The translations under genes were made by a program, and so were the position numbers. From assembly GCA_013377095.1 (NCBI GenBank), contig JACAAY010000049.1, positions 1 through 36,455 of the forward strand: a stretch of 36,455 nt of DNA, read 5' to 3'. The stretch is from Desulfuromonadales bacterium. GTDB taxonomy: Bacteria; Desulfobacterota; Desulfuromonadia; Geobacterales; Pseudopelobacteraceae. Within the stretch, counting starts at the first letter, position 1. Each line of letters begins with the position of its first letter. Below, piece after piece: positions 5,852 through 14,799 of this stretch. The notes under the pieces were generated by a model. That model saw only the letters and a program-made list of their open reading frames with translations. It had not been told where the DNA came from and searched no databases.

Positions 5852-8800
5852 ATGAAAGAGAGTTTCAATACATTTCTCAAACTGTTTTTTGTCATTGCCA
5901 GTGTTGCCCTGGTCGTCCTGATGATCGTTGGCATCGTGCTGATTTTCAGCTGGCCCTGGTGGGTCGGTATATTTCTGGTCCTGTTTGTTGCCGGTCTTGT
6001 GGCGGGTGCTATTTTTCTGCGAAAAATCTTGATCAGGCGTCGGGAGCAAAACTTTGTCAGTGACATGGGCGAGCATGACCTTGCAGCGCTCAAAGCCCTC
6101 TCGGAAAACGAGAAAAACGATCTCAGGGACCTGCACGATCGCTGGAAATCGGCAATCGAAACATTGAGGAATTCCCACCTCAAAAAGCTTGGCAATCCGC
6201 TCTACGTTCTGCCGTGGTATATGGTGATCGGCGAGAGCGGTTCAGGAAAAACCACCTCCCTGAACAGCGCCCGTCTGGCATCTCCCCTGCGCGATATCAG
6301 CCGGGTGCAGGGCGTATCAGGCACAAAACAGTGCGAGTGGTGGTTCTTTGAGCAGTCAGTGGTTATTGATACGGCCGGTCGCTATGCCATGCCGGTCAAC
6401 GAGGGACAGGATAAGGACGAATGGCGGAAATTCCTGTCGATGCTGTTGAAATATCGTCGCAAGGAGCCACTCAATGGACTTATCGTAACCATTGCCGCAG
6501 ACCGGCTGCTGGATGCTGCGACGGAAGAGCTGGAGAAAGACGGCGCCACCATTCGGCAGCGTATTGATGAACTGATGCGGGCGCTGGGCGTCAAGTTCCC
6601 GGTGTACGTCCTGGTAACCAAATGTGACCTGATCCAGGGGGTAAACCGTTTTTGTCAGCACCTGCCCGAAAAAAGCCTCGATCAGCCCATGGGTTTTATC
6701 AACCAGGAACTGTCGCCCGATGTGGATGGTTTTGTAACCAGCGCCCTGGGCACCATTGACGAGCGTTTGAGAAACCTGCGCCTGCACTTGCTGCACCAGC
6801 CGGAAGCCAAGGGCGCTGATCCGGCATTGCTGCTCTTTCCCGAAGAGTTTGAAAGCCTGAAGCAGGGTCTGGCGACGTTCATGGCCAGCGCGTTCCGGCC
6901 AAACCCCTACCAGGAAACACCCCTGCTGCGCGGCCTCTTCTTCAGCAGCGGGCGCCAGGAAGGGAATCCCCACTCCCATTTTTCCAAAACCATGGGGTTG
7001 ACCGGCACGGAAGAGGCCCTACCCGGCACACACAACGGACTCTTTCTGCATGATTTTTTTGCCAAGATCCTCCCCAGGGATCGCGCATTGCTGGCGCCGA
7101 CACGGAGACACATCGAATGGCAAGCCCTGACCGGCAACCTGGGACTCACCTCCTGGGTTATTCTAGGGATTGCGCTCTGCTGTCTGCTCAGCTTCTCCTT
7201 TGTTAAAAACATGAAGACCATCCGCGATTTCTCCAATGGCACTTCAAAAACAGTTGCTCTCACGGGAAACACGCTGGCTGACCTGGCGAGCATGGAGCGT
7301 TTCCGCCAGGATATCATCAGGGTCGAGGAACAGAACCGTCACTGGTGGTTCCCCCGCTTTGGCCTGAATGAAAGCCTGATGGTTGAAGCGCGTCTCAAGG
7401 AACGATTCTGCGCCCAGTTCCAGACATCGATCCTGACGCCATTCGACAAACAGATGGCCACGGCACTGACCGGTGTTACGCCGGCAACACCCGATGAAAG
7501 CTATGGACAGTTCATGGTTCATCTGGTGCGGCGCATCAATATTCTCAAGGCGCGCCTGAATGAAAAGGATCTGAAGGCGCTGCTGGCCAAACCGCAACCC
7601 TCCTACGTTACCTTCCTGAACAGCGTTCCGCCGGGCATCACACCGGATGCAAAAAACGAATTCGGAACGCTCTATCTCTCATCGCTCATCTGGAAAACCA
7701 GCACTGGTGAAATATCCCGGGAGGTCGACACCCTGCAATCCTGGCTCAAACAGATGATCGCGGTAAAGGGGGCCAACTTCCAATGGATGTCAAACTGGGT
7801 TGACAAGCAGAGTGGCCTGCCGTCTGTAACCCTCAAGGATTTCTGGGGAGGAAGTGTTTCAGCGGGCGAAGAAAAGATGGTCAACCCATCCTTCACCCGC
7901 AAGGGCAAGCAATCAATCGACTCACTGTTCAACGAACTGGAAGCGGCATTGCAGGACTCGGGTTCAATCTCAACCCAAAAGACGGCCTTTGGCGCCTGGT
8001 ACCGCGATGCCAGCTTTGCATCCTGGCATTCATTCGCCGCCGGTTTTTCCCGAGGTGAGCAACGTGTGCGGGGAGCCGGGGAGTACCAACAGATGGTATC
8101 CCGGATGGCTTCGGACAAGGGCCCCTACTTCGAACTGTTCGACAAAATAGGAGTGGAACTGGAACCGCTGGCCGCCGGATCAGCCATCCCTGCCTGGCTG
8201 CAGCAGGTGTATAAGCTGCAGGCCGGCCGCGTCCAGGGGGTTGTTCAGGAAAATGGCTCCATTAAAAAAGTCGCCGAAGGTGGTGCTAAGATACTCACCT
8301 CCCTGCGAAAGAACGTCGGTCAGGAAGCCGGCGCTCAACAACTGGAGTCCCAGATGACAACCTCCAGAGCCTGGCAGGAGTACCGCGCAGCCCTGACTGC
8401 ACTTGCGCCGGCAACGGTTTCAAAACCACAGGCCTTCCAGATCTGCTCGCAAACCTTCGGCGATGATCCGGTAACCAGCAAATCCCCCGTTTTTGCCGCC
8501 CATAACGCCGCAAACAAGATTAAAACCAGTACGTCCAATGGTGCCCCGGATCCTGTCTTTGCACAATTGGTCAGCGGCCCCTCGGTATTCCTCTGGTCGT
8601 ACCTGCTCAAGGAAGGCGCCGGCCAGCTTCAGGCCCAGTGGGAAGAGCAGGTGCTTGCCGCAACCGCGGGCATGCCGGAATCACAGGCCATCCCCGTCAT
8701 ACTGGGACCGGAAGGGCTGGCCTGGCGCTTTGTCAAGGGTCCGGCGGCGCCATTCCTGACACGGGTCGTATCCGGTTACCGTCCCAAGGAAGTACTGGGG

Positions 8801-9319
8801 GGCAAGATCGCCTTCAACGCCAGTCTGTTCAACTTCATGTCAAAGGGCGCACGCACCCAGGCAGCCGTGGCTGCAAACGGAAAACCGCAAAATTTCAATA
8901 TCGGCATCAGCGGTCTTCCCACTGACGCAAACAGTGACGCCAAGACAAAACCCCATTCAACCAGACTGGAAGTCCAATGCGGAGGAAACAGCCAGACCCT
9001 CGTCAACAGCAACTATCCGGTGGGCAAGACCTTTAACTGGTCACCGGATACCTGCAGCGACGTTATCCTGCAGATCGAAATCGGCGACAAGGTTCTCACC
9101 AGGCATTACATGGGGCAGCAGGGTTTCCCCGATTTTCTCAAGGACATGAGGGGTGGCAGGCGAACGTTTTCAACCCGTGAATTCCCGGGAGAAAAAACGT
9201 CGTTGGACAATATGGGAGTCAAATCCATTACGGTGAACTACCAGTTTACCGGTAGCGGGGCGGTGTTGCAGCATATTGCCACGCTGTCGGGACATGCGCC
9301 AAGGAGTATCGCACGGTGA
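5852..9319 (+). CDS. tssM: TssM (IcmF), T6SS membrane-complex protein
   Basis: The 1155-aa protein has two N-terminal transmembrane helices (about residues 12-55), a cytoplasmic P-loop domain with Walker A GESGSGKT (127-134), DTAGRY (173-178) and TKCD (256-259), a third transmembrane helix near 430-450, and a long periplasmic part that contacts TssJ. The intact Walker A and TKCD suggest this TssM binds nucleotide, which not all TssM proteins do. Length and layout are normal for the family. Its stop overlaps the GTG start of the next gene by four bases. Confidence 0.97.
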   Translation: MKESFNTFLKLFFVIASVALVVLMIVGIVLIFSWPWWVGIFLVLFVAGLVAGAIFLRKILIRRREQNFVSDMGEHDLAALKALSENEKNDLRDLHDRWKSAIETLRNSHLKKLGNPLYVLPWYMVIGESGSGKTTSLNSARLASPLRDISRVQGVSGTKQCEWWFFEQSVVIDTAGRYAMPVNEGQDKDEWRKFLSMLLKYRRKEPLNGLIVTIAADRLLDAATEELEKDGATIRQRIDELMRALGVKFPVYVLVTKCDLIQGVNRFCQHLPEKSLDQPMGFINQELSPDVDGFVTSALGTIDERLRNLRLHLLHQPEAKGADPALLLFPEEFESLKQGLATFMASAFRPNPYQETPLLRGLFFSSGRQEGNPHSHFSKTMGLTGTEEALPGTHNGLFLHDFFAKILPRDRALLAPTRRHIEWQALTGNLGLTSWVILGIALCCLLSFSFVKNMKTIRDFSNGTSKTVALTGNTLADLASMERFRQDIIRVEEQNRHWWFPRFGLNESLMVEARLKERFCAQFQTSILTPFDKQMATALTGVTPATPDESYGQFMVHLVRRINILKARLNEKDLKALLAKPQPSYVTFLNSVPPGITPDAKNEFGTLYLSSLIWKTSTGEISREVDTLQSWLKQMIAVKGANFQWMSNWVDKQSGLPSVTLKDFWGGSVSAGEEKMVNPSFTRKGKQSIDSLFNELEAALQDSGSISTQKTAFGAWYRDASFASWHSFAAGFSRGEQRVRGAGEYQQMVSRMASDKGPYFELFDKIGVELEPLAAGSAIPAWLQQVYKLQAGRVQGVVQENGSIKKVAEGGAKILTSLRKNVGQEAGAQQLESQMTTSRAWQEYRAALTALAPATVSKPQAFQICSQTFGDDPVTSKSPVFAAHNAANKIKTSTSNGAPDPVFAQLVSGPSVFLWSYLLKEGAGQLQAQWEEQVLAATAGMPESQAIPVILGPEGLAWRFVKGPAAPFLTRVVSGYRPKEVLGGKIAFNASLFNFMSKGARTQAAVAANGKPQNFNIGISGLPTDANSDAKTKPHSTRLEVQCGGNSQTLVNSNYPVGKTFNWSPDTCSDVILQIEIGDKVLTRHYMGQQGFPDFLKDMRGGRRTFSTREFPGEKTSLDNMGVKSITVNYQFTGSGAVLQHIATLSGHAPRSIAR

Positions 9320-11712
9320 CGGATACCACGGAAGACGAAAAATACTGGCAATGGGCCGCCTTTGGCAAGCACCCCACGGCAAAAGACTATTTCCGTCTGG
9401 GGGATGAAACCCCTTTTGTCGAGGGGCTGTTCGGCTGGGTGGAAAACGGATACCAGCTTTTGACCACCAAGGAGAGCGCAGCGCCCGAGTTCTGTTCCTG
9501 GCGTTTCTGGGCACGGGAAGCCGGCAAGAATTCCCTCGTCTGTGGCGTCGTCAGGGTCAGCAGCGACAGCCTCGGCCGCCCCTATCCCCTGGTTATCATG
9601 GGTTCAGGCCCCTTGGGTAACTGGCAGGACAACTGGGATCTGCTCCCCTTTAGCGGTGAACGGACATGGCGCCAGATCGAATACATCGCCGCAAATCTGT
9701 TTGCCGACTTCAAAAAACTGGAAGAAGAGATTCGCACTATCCGGGCGCCGGACGCAAACTGGCCCGAACTGGCCCGCAAACGAAAAGAACTGAACTTTCT
9801 GGGATCGCCGATCGACCCCTACGCCTCTTTTCTCGATTTCCGTGAACTCAAGAAAACAGCCGCTGCGCACGCTGAAAAAGCGGAGGTTTTCATCAGTCTC
9901 GACCGCGGCCCCTGTCATGACAAAATCACCCACGTCAGCCTCTGGCACATGCTCTCAAAGGAGTCTGCCAAGTCGCTTCCCAGCGCTCTGTTCATGGGGG
10001 GAACGCTTGACAAAGCATACCTTTCCATTTTCAGGCGACCGATGAAAACAGCTGATTTTGTGCAGTTATGGCTGGTTTCTTCAGCAGGTTCAGGAGAAAA
10101 GATGATCGGAACCGAATATTCCATGGACCTCTCCGCGCTGGGAAAACAGCCCATCAGCACGGACAAACCGAGCGGTTCGGACGTACGCTATGATCCGGAC
10201 TTTGACGAACTGCAGGCAGAAGTGGATAAGCTCTCCTCCCCTGCGGTGGCCGGAACCGTCAACTGGGAAAAGGTCTGCCGGTTCGCTACCGACATTCTGA
10301 TGAACAAATCAAAGGATCTGCTGGTTGCAAGCTATCTGTCCGTTGCCCTGATTCATACGCGTCGCAATGACGGCTTCGCGGTCGGCCTGAAGGTCTATCA
10401 GGATCTGCTGGAACGCTTCTGGGATGACCTCTATCCACAAAAGGTGCGCATGAGGGGTCGCACCCGCGCCATTGAGTGGTGGCTTGAAAAAACGGAAACA
10501 GCCCTCAAACATGCCAGCGACATTTCCTTCCCTCCCGCTCAAATCACCATTATTCAGGGAAATCTGAACCGGCTTGACAGTTTTCTGAGTGAGCATCTTG
10601 AGAACAGCCCCTCCCTGAACCCGATCAAGGAGTATTTCAATGGACTCTCCGCGGAGAGTGAAGAGAGCATTGACATACAACCTGCCGCACGCAGCTTCCC
10701 GGAACCGGTCGAGGAAAAACCGGTTGTCAGCCTTGACACACAGCCTCTTGAACCGGATGCAACCGCCGTAGCAACCAGAATCGCCTCCCCCCAGGAAGCC
10801 GGCAAGGCGTTGAATGACGGTCTGCTCAAAATCAGCGAAGCGTCCTATTTCCTCTGGCAGCAGGATCTGTCAAGCCCCCAGGTCTATCGCCTGACGAGAA
10901 CGGCAGCCTGGTATGCGGTCAATGATCTGCCGCCGGCCACAAACGGACAGACCAGAATAGCGGCGCCAGCCACCCAGGTTAAAAATCTGCTCCTGGACCT
11001 GAGAAATAACGGCGATGCCGAGGCGCTGCTCAAAGCCGCTGAAGCCAGGCTTTCCCAGTATATCTTCTGGATCGATCTCAACCGGCTGGCTGCCGAGGCG
11101 CTGGCTCGCCTGGGCAGCCGTTTTGAAAAAGCCCACGCTGCGGTCTGCGAAGAGACCGCCTTTCTGCTCCAGCGTCTGCCGGGGCTGGAAGAACTCACCT
11201 TTTCCGACGGGACCCCTTTTGCAACCCCGGACACGAAGCAGTGGCTGAAGAGCATCGCCTTCCAGGGAACACGTCGGGATGCCCTGGCCGGCACATCCGG
11301 GGATGAAAACGTCGATGAGATGATTGAGACAACCATCAGTAAACATATCGGTGACATGCAGAACCTGGTGCGCAAGGGAAAACTGATCGACGCCATGGAA
11401 ACGGTGCAGCAGAAATTACGCTCCTGTTCATCCCACCGGGATAAGTTCCTCTGGCGTCTGGCGCTGTCCCAGATGCTGGTCGATCTCAGCAAATCCAAAC
11501 TCGCCCTGCCCCATCTGGAGCAAGCGTTGAAGGACATCGACAAATACTGGCTGGAAGAGTACGACCCGGATTTGGCCATGCGAGGATACAAGCTGGCCTG
11601 GCTGGCCTTTGACACCCAGACCGAGCAGCGCTTCAAGGATCGGGCAATGGATGTTCTGCATCAGATAGGGCGGCTCGACATGCCTGAAATGGTGCGTCTG
11701 TCAAAAGGTTAA
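9316..11712 (+). CDS. TagF-TssA fusion protein
   Basis: The 798-aa protein joins two T6SS proteins normally made separately. Residues 1 to about 210 resemble TagF (FGKHPTAKDYFRLG start), a post-translational repressor of T6SS firing in other species. From about residue 296 the ImpA_N domain of TssA begins (DFDELQAEVDKL, then RTRAIEWWLEK), and the last 120 residues (from SKHIGDMQNLVRKGKL) match the VasJ/EvpK-like TssA C-terminus. TssA caps or primes the baseplate and tail. GTG 9316 is used, with AAGGAG at 9301-9306, overlapping the tssM stop (GTGA). A fusion would place a repressor domain directly on the assembly factor. Confidence 0.85.
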   Translation: MTDTTEDEKYWQWAAFGKHPTAKDYFRLGDETPFVEGLFGWVENGYQLLTTKESAAPEFCSWRFWAREAGKNSLVCGVVRVSSDSLGRPYPLVIMGSGPLGNWQDNWDLLPFSGERTWRQIEYIAANLFADFKKLEEEIRTIRAPDANWPELARKRKELNFLGSPIDPYASFLDFRELKKTAAAHAEKAEVFISLDRGPCHDKITHVSLWHMLSKESAKSLPSALFMGGTLDKAYLSIFRRPMKTADFVQLWLVSSAGSGEKMIGTEYSMDLSALGKQPISTDKPSGSDVRYDPDFDELQAEVDKLSSPAVAGTVNWEKVCRFATDILMNKSKDLLVASYLSVALIHTRRNDGFAVGLKVYQDLLERFWDDLYPQKVRMRGRTRAIEWWLEKTETALKHASDISFPPAQITIIQGNLNRLDSFLSEHLENSPSLNPIKEYFNGLSAESEESIDIQPAARSFPEPVEEKPVVSLDTQPLEPDATAVATRIASPQEAGKALNDGLLKISEASYFLWQQDLSSPQVYRLTRTAAWYAVNDLPPATNGQTRIAAPATQVKNLLLDLRNNGDAEALLKAAEARLSQYIFWIDLNRLAAEALARLGSRFEKAHAAVCEETAFLLQRLPGLEELTFSDGTPFATPDTKQWLKSIAFQGTRRDALAGTSGDENVDEMIETTISKHIGDMQNLVRKGKLIDAMETVQQKLRSCSSHRDKFLWRLALSQMLVDLSKSKLALPHLEQALKDIDKYWLEEYDPDLAMRGYKLAWLAFDTQTEQRFKDRAMDVLHQIGRLDMPEMVRLSKG

Positions 11713-11755
11713 GGGAAATCAAATACACACAACACCATGAAAAGGAGTGGCTACG

Positions 11756-12241
11756 ATGGCAAAAGAAGCAACTATTGCGCCGAAGGAGAGGGTCAATATC
11801 GTGTATCGGCCGGCGATTGACGATGCCCAGGAAGATGTGGAATTGCCTCTGAAGATGCTCGTACTGGGCGACTTCACGGGAAACAGCGATGACCGCCCCC
11901 TGGAACAACGTGAACCGCAGAATATTGACAAGGACAATTTCAACGAAATCCTCAGGGCACAGAATATTACCCTGAACCTGAGCATTCCCAACCGGCTGGT
12001 GGCGGAAGAAGACCAGGACATGAACGTTACGCTACGGGTGGAGTCGATGAAGGACTTTGGGCCGGAAGCGATTGCAGAGCAGGTTCCCGAATTGAGGCGA
12101 CTGCTGGAACTGCGTGAGGCACTGCGTTCACTCAAGGGTCCCCTGTCCAACATCCCTGAATTTCGCAAAAAGGTCCAGGCGTTGATCAAAGATGACAGCA
12201 CCCGTCAGAAGCTGCTGACGGAAATCGGTCTCGAGGCCTAG
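11756..12241 (+). CDS. tssB: TssB (VipA), T6SS sheath small subunit
   Basis: The 161-aa protein has the standard TssB features: the VNIVYRPAIDDAQEDVELPLKM start and the LVLGDFTG-type strand followed by helices near the C-terminus (RRLLELREALRSLKGPL). With TssC it forms the contractile sheath. The ATG at 11756 is chosen over GTG 11747 because GGAG (11744-11747) is eight bases upstream. The product of tssC follows after 86 bp that hold two inverted repeats. Confidence 0.96.
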   Translation: MAKEATIAPKERVNIVYRPAIDDAQEDVELPLKMLVLGDFTGNSDDRPLEQREPQNIDKDNFNEILRAQNITLNLSIPNRLVAEEDQDMNVTLRVESMKDFGPEAIAEQVPELRRLLELREALRSLKGPLSNIPEFRKKVQALIKDDSTRQKLLTEIGLEA

Positions 12242-12242
12242 C

Positions 12243-12255
12243 CCTGATTATCAGG
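12243..12255. repeat. Palindrome after tssB
   Basis: CCTGAT-T-ATCAGG is a perfect odd palindrome starting two bases after the tssB stop. It could be an operator or the base of a small mRNA hairpin. There is no T-run after it. Confidence 0.3.
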
Positions 12256-12276
12256 ATACGTGCGTTCACGAAGATA

Positions 12277-12300
12277 TTTTCTGCTGAACAGCGCAGAAAA
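12277..12300 (+). other. Hairpin in the tssB-tssC gap
   Basis: TTTTCTGC and GCAGAAAA form a perfect eight-pair stem around an eight-base loop (TGAACAGC), ending 17 bases before the tssC ribosome binding site (AGGAGG, 12318-12323). Without a T-run after it, it is more likely an mRNA processing or stability element than a terminator. Confidence 0.4.
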
Positions 12301-12327
12301 CAACTTCTGACTTACTAAGGAGGAACG

Positions 12328-13821
12328 ATGAGTCAGCAACATGAAACAGCAGATATCAATCAAGAACAGGCCGTCCAGCAGGAATCGCTCCTTGATGAGA
12401 TCATCCAGGCCACCAGACTGAAACCGGCGGATGAAGCCTATTCCATCACCCGCAGAGGCGTTGAAGCGCTGATATCCCAGTTACTGGAGCCGGGGCATGA
12501 GAGCGACAGGGTCTCCAAGGCGGGTCTTGACGACATGATTGCCGAGATTGATCGCAAGCTGAGCCTGCAGATGGACGAGATCCTCCATCACAGCGAGTAC
12601 AAGAAGCTGGAGTCGGCCTGGCGTTCGCTTGACTTTCTTGTTGAGCGCACGGATTTCCGTGAAAACGTCAAGATCGAAATTCTGCACGTCACCAAGGATG
12701 AACTGCTGGAAGACTTTGAGGATGCCCCCGAGGTGGTCAAATCAGGTCTCTACAAAACCGTCTACACCGCAGAATACGGCCAGTTCGGCGGCAAGCCCTA
12801 CGGTGTTCTGATCGGAAACTACGAGTTCGACGCCGGCCCACAGGATATCCGGCTGCTCCAGCATACGGCAGCGGTGGCCGCCATGTCCCACACACCATTC
12901 ATCGCGGCTGCTTCCGCCAATTTCTTCGGCGTTGATGATTACACGACCCTGCCCAACCTCAAGGACATCAAATCGATCATGGAAGGGCCGCAGTATACCA
13001 AGTGGCAATGGTTCCGTGACACCGAAGACGCTCGTTACGTGGGGTTGACCCTGCCCCGCTTCCTGCTGCGCCTGCCCTACGGGCCGGAAACCAAGCCGGT
13101 CAAAAGTTTCAATTACCAGGAATCGGTCAGTGACACCCATGACAACTACAGCTGGGGCAACGCCGCCTTCGCCTTTGTATCCCGCGTTGGTGACAGCTTT
13201 TCAAAATACCGCTGGTGCGCCAACATCATCGGCCCCCAGGGTGGCGGCGCAGTGGAAGACCTGCCGCTGCACCAGTACGAGGCCATGGGCGCCATCCAGA
13301 CCAAGATCCCGACCGAAGTCCTGATCTCGGAACGACGGGAGTTCGAGCTGGCCGAAGAGGGCTTCATCGCCCTGACCATGCGCAAGGGGAGTGACAACGC
13401 AGCCTTTTTCTCGGCCAATTCGATTCAAAAGCCGAAATACTTCGGCATAAGCAAAGAGGGCAAGGAGGCGGAACTGAACTTCAAACTCGGCCTGCAGCTT
13501 CCCTACATGTTCATCATCAGCCGTCTGGCCCACTATCTCAAGGTTATCCAGCGCGAACATATCGGCACCTGGAAGGAACGGGGCGATCTGGAACTGGAAC
13601 TCAACACCTGGATTCGCCAGTACGTATCGGACATGGACAATCCCATGCCCGGTGTCAGGAGTCGCAGGCCGCTGCGGCAGGCGCAGATCGGCGTCGAGGA
13701 AGTGCCGGGCGAGCCGGGCTGGTACCGGGTTTCCCTGAAGGTCAAGCCGCACTTCAAATACATGGGGGCCTATTTCACCCTGTCGCTGGTCGGCAAACTG
13801 GATAAGGAAGCAAGCGCCTGA
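12328..13821 (+). CDS. tssC: TssC (VipB), T6SS sheath large subunit
   Basis: The 497-aa protein is a typical TssC. Its N-terminal helix (SLLDEIIQATRLKP, about residues 20-33) is the part that ClpV recognises in contracted sheaths of other systems, so this sheath is probably recycled by a ClpV although none is encoded here. The core keeps SAWRSLDFLVERT and the GNYEFD, FNYQESV and C-terminal YRVSLKVKPHFKYMGA strands. AGGAGG lies five bases before ATG 12328. Sequence conservation is very high, making this one of the safest calls in the window. Confidence 0.98.
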   Translation: MSQQHETADINQEQAVQQESLLDEIIQATRLKPADEAYSITRRGVEALISQLLEPGHESDRVSKAGLDDMIAEIDRKLSLQMDEILHHSEYKKLESAWRSLDFLVERTDFRENVKIEILHVTKDELLEDFEDAPEVVKSGLYKTVYTAEYGQFGGKPYGVLIGNYEFDAGPQDIRLLQHTAAVAAMSHTPFIAAASANFFGVDDYTTLPNLKDIKSIMEGPQYTKWQWFRDTEDARYVGLTLPRFLLRLPYGPETKPVKSFNYQESVSDTHDNYSWGNAAFAFVSRVGDSFSKYRWCANIIGPQGGGAVEDLPLHQYEAMGAIQTKIPTEVLISERREFELAEEGFIALTMRKGSDNAAFFSANSIQKPKYFGISKEGKEAELNFKLGLQLPYMFIISRLAHYLKVIQREHIGTWKERGDLELELNTWIRQYVSDMDNPMPGVRSRRPLRQAQIGVEEVPGEPGWYRVSLKVKPHFKYMGAYFTLSLVGKLDKEASA

Positions 13822-13912
13822 TTTTCCGATGTCATATTCGCCGCTTTAAAAGGGGATCCAATCTGCTGCCTGGCATGAACCTCATGCATTTTCGTCACAC
13901 GAGGTACCACCA

Positions 13913-14704
13913 ATGAGTGATGCGCACCACCCAAGAGTAGATACCAACAAATACTTCAGCCACAAACAGAAGGCATATCTGATCAACGTTTCGAAAAACC
14001 GCGACCACGAGCGGTATGAATCGCTGAGCGGCACCATTGTTGGGCGCAGTGGCAATTCCATTGCCCTGCAGATTCCCTACTCCACAGAATACGCGAGTCC
14101 GGGGAAACCGCAGAAACATACCTTTAAACTGACCACGGAAACAATGGGAAATGGAATCCAAGTGATTGCCGATCTCGTCAGAATTGAATCAGGCAACATT
14201 TTCCATCTCAATGTATGCAGCAACATTGAAATGTATCAGCGCCACCGGGTACCACGAATCGATACCACCATTAAACTGTTTCAAATACAGAACAAAAGCT
14301 CCCTTGCTGTCTATAGCAGTGAGTTCAGCAGTTTCACGGAACAGATGAAGAGCCGGGGAGCTCCCCCCAATCTCACCTTGCAGGAGGCAACGATCAATCT
14401 TGGTGTTGGCGGTATTCGGGTTGCGACAGAAACAAAGGTCATCCCTTCTCAACTCTCCCTGTTTTTTATCGGGATTAATGACAACGACACACCAGTGTGC
14501 GCCTTGGGTGAACTGGTGTGGGAATACTTCGAAAAAGACATGAGAATGTGTGGATACAGGTTTATCCAGATCAGCAAAGTTGATCAGGAGCGGATCAGGG
14601 GCTTCATTCATTCGCTGTGGAAGAAACAGAAACGTGCAGTTCCCCAGACCAGGGTCAACTGGGAACTGGTAGACCGGATGATGTACGATCAGGCACTCGA
14701 GTAG
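13913..14704 (+). CDS. PilZ-like protein with degenerate c-di-GMP motifs
   Basis: The 263-aa soluble protein looks like a YcgR-type two-part protein: an N-terminal beta domain (about residues 20-95) and a C-terminal PilZ-like domain (about 100-245). The expected RxxxR reads YQRHRVPRI, with His where the first key Arg usually is, and the (D/N)xSxxG motif reads NLGVGG, with Gly for Ser. The fold seems kept while c-di-GMP contact residues are altered, so it may bind the ligand weakly, or not at all, or serve as a protein-interaction module. It lies between tssC and hcp in the T6SS operon, 91 bp after tssC, with GAGG about nine bases before ATG. Confidence 0.65.
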   Translation: MSDAHHPRVDTNKYFSHKQKAYLINVSKNRDHERYESLSGTIVGRSGNSIALQIPYSTEYASPGKPQKHTFKLTTETMGNGIQVIADLVRIESGNIFHLNVCSNIEMYQRHRVPRIDTTIKLFQIQNKSSLAVYSSEFSSFTEQMKSRGAPPNLTLQEATINLGVGGIRVATETKVIPSQLSLFFIGINDNDTPVCALGELVWEYFEKDMRMCGYRFIQISKVDQERIRGFIHSLWKKQKRAVPQTRVNWELVDRMMYDQALE

Positions 14705-14799
14705 CTGAAATATTACCGGTTACCACGATCTGTCGGCTGAGATCAGCTGCTGGTTCCAAAGTGTTAATTCAATCAAAAAACGAAACAGAGGGAGAACAT

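Noticed and set aside
10884..11636. Long antisense frame of 250 codons within the tagF-tssA gene
   Set aside because: Ser/Arg-rich shadow frame produced by codon bias of the real gene; no domain signs.
13861..13900. Possible sigma-54 promoter upstream of the PilZ gene (TGGCATG...ATGCA)
   Set aside because: The distance between GG and GC is 12 bases and not 10, which sigma-54 promoters do not tolerate.
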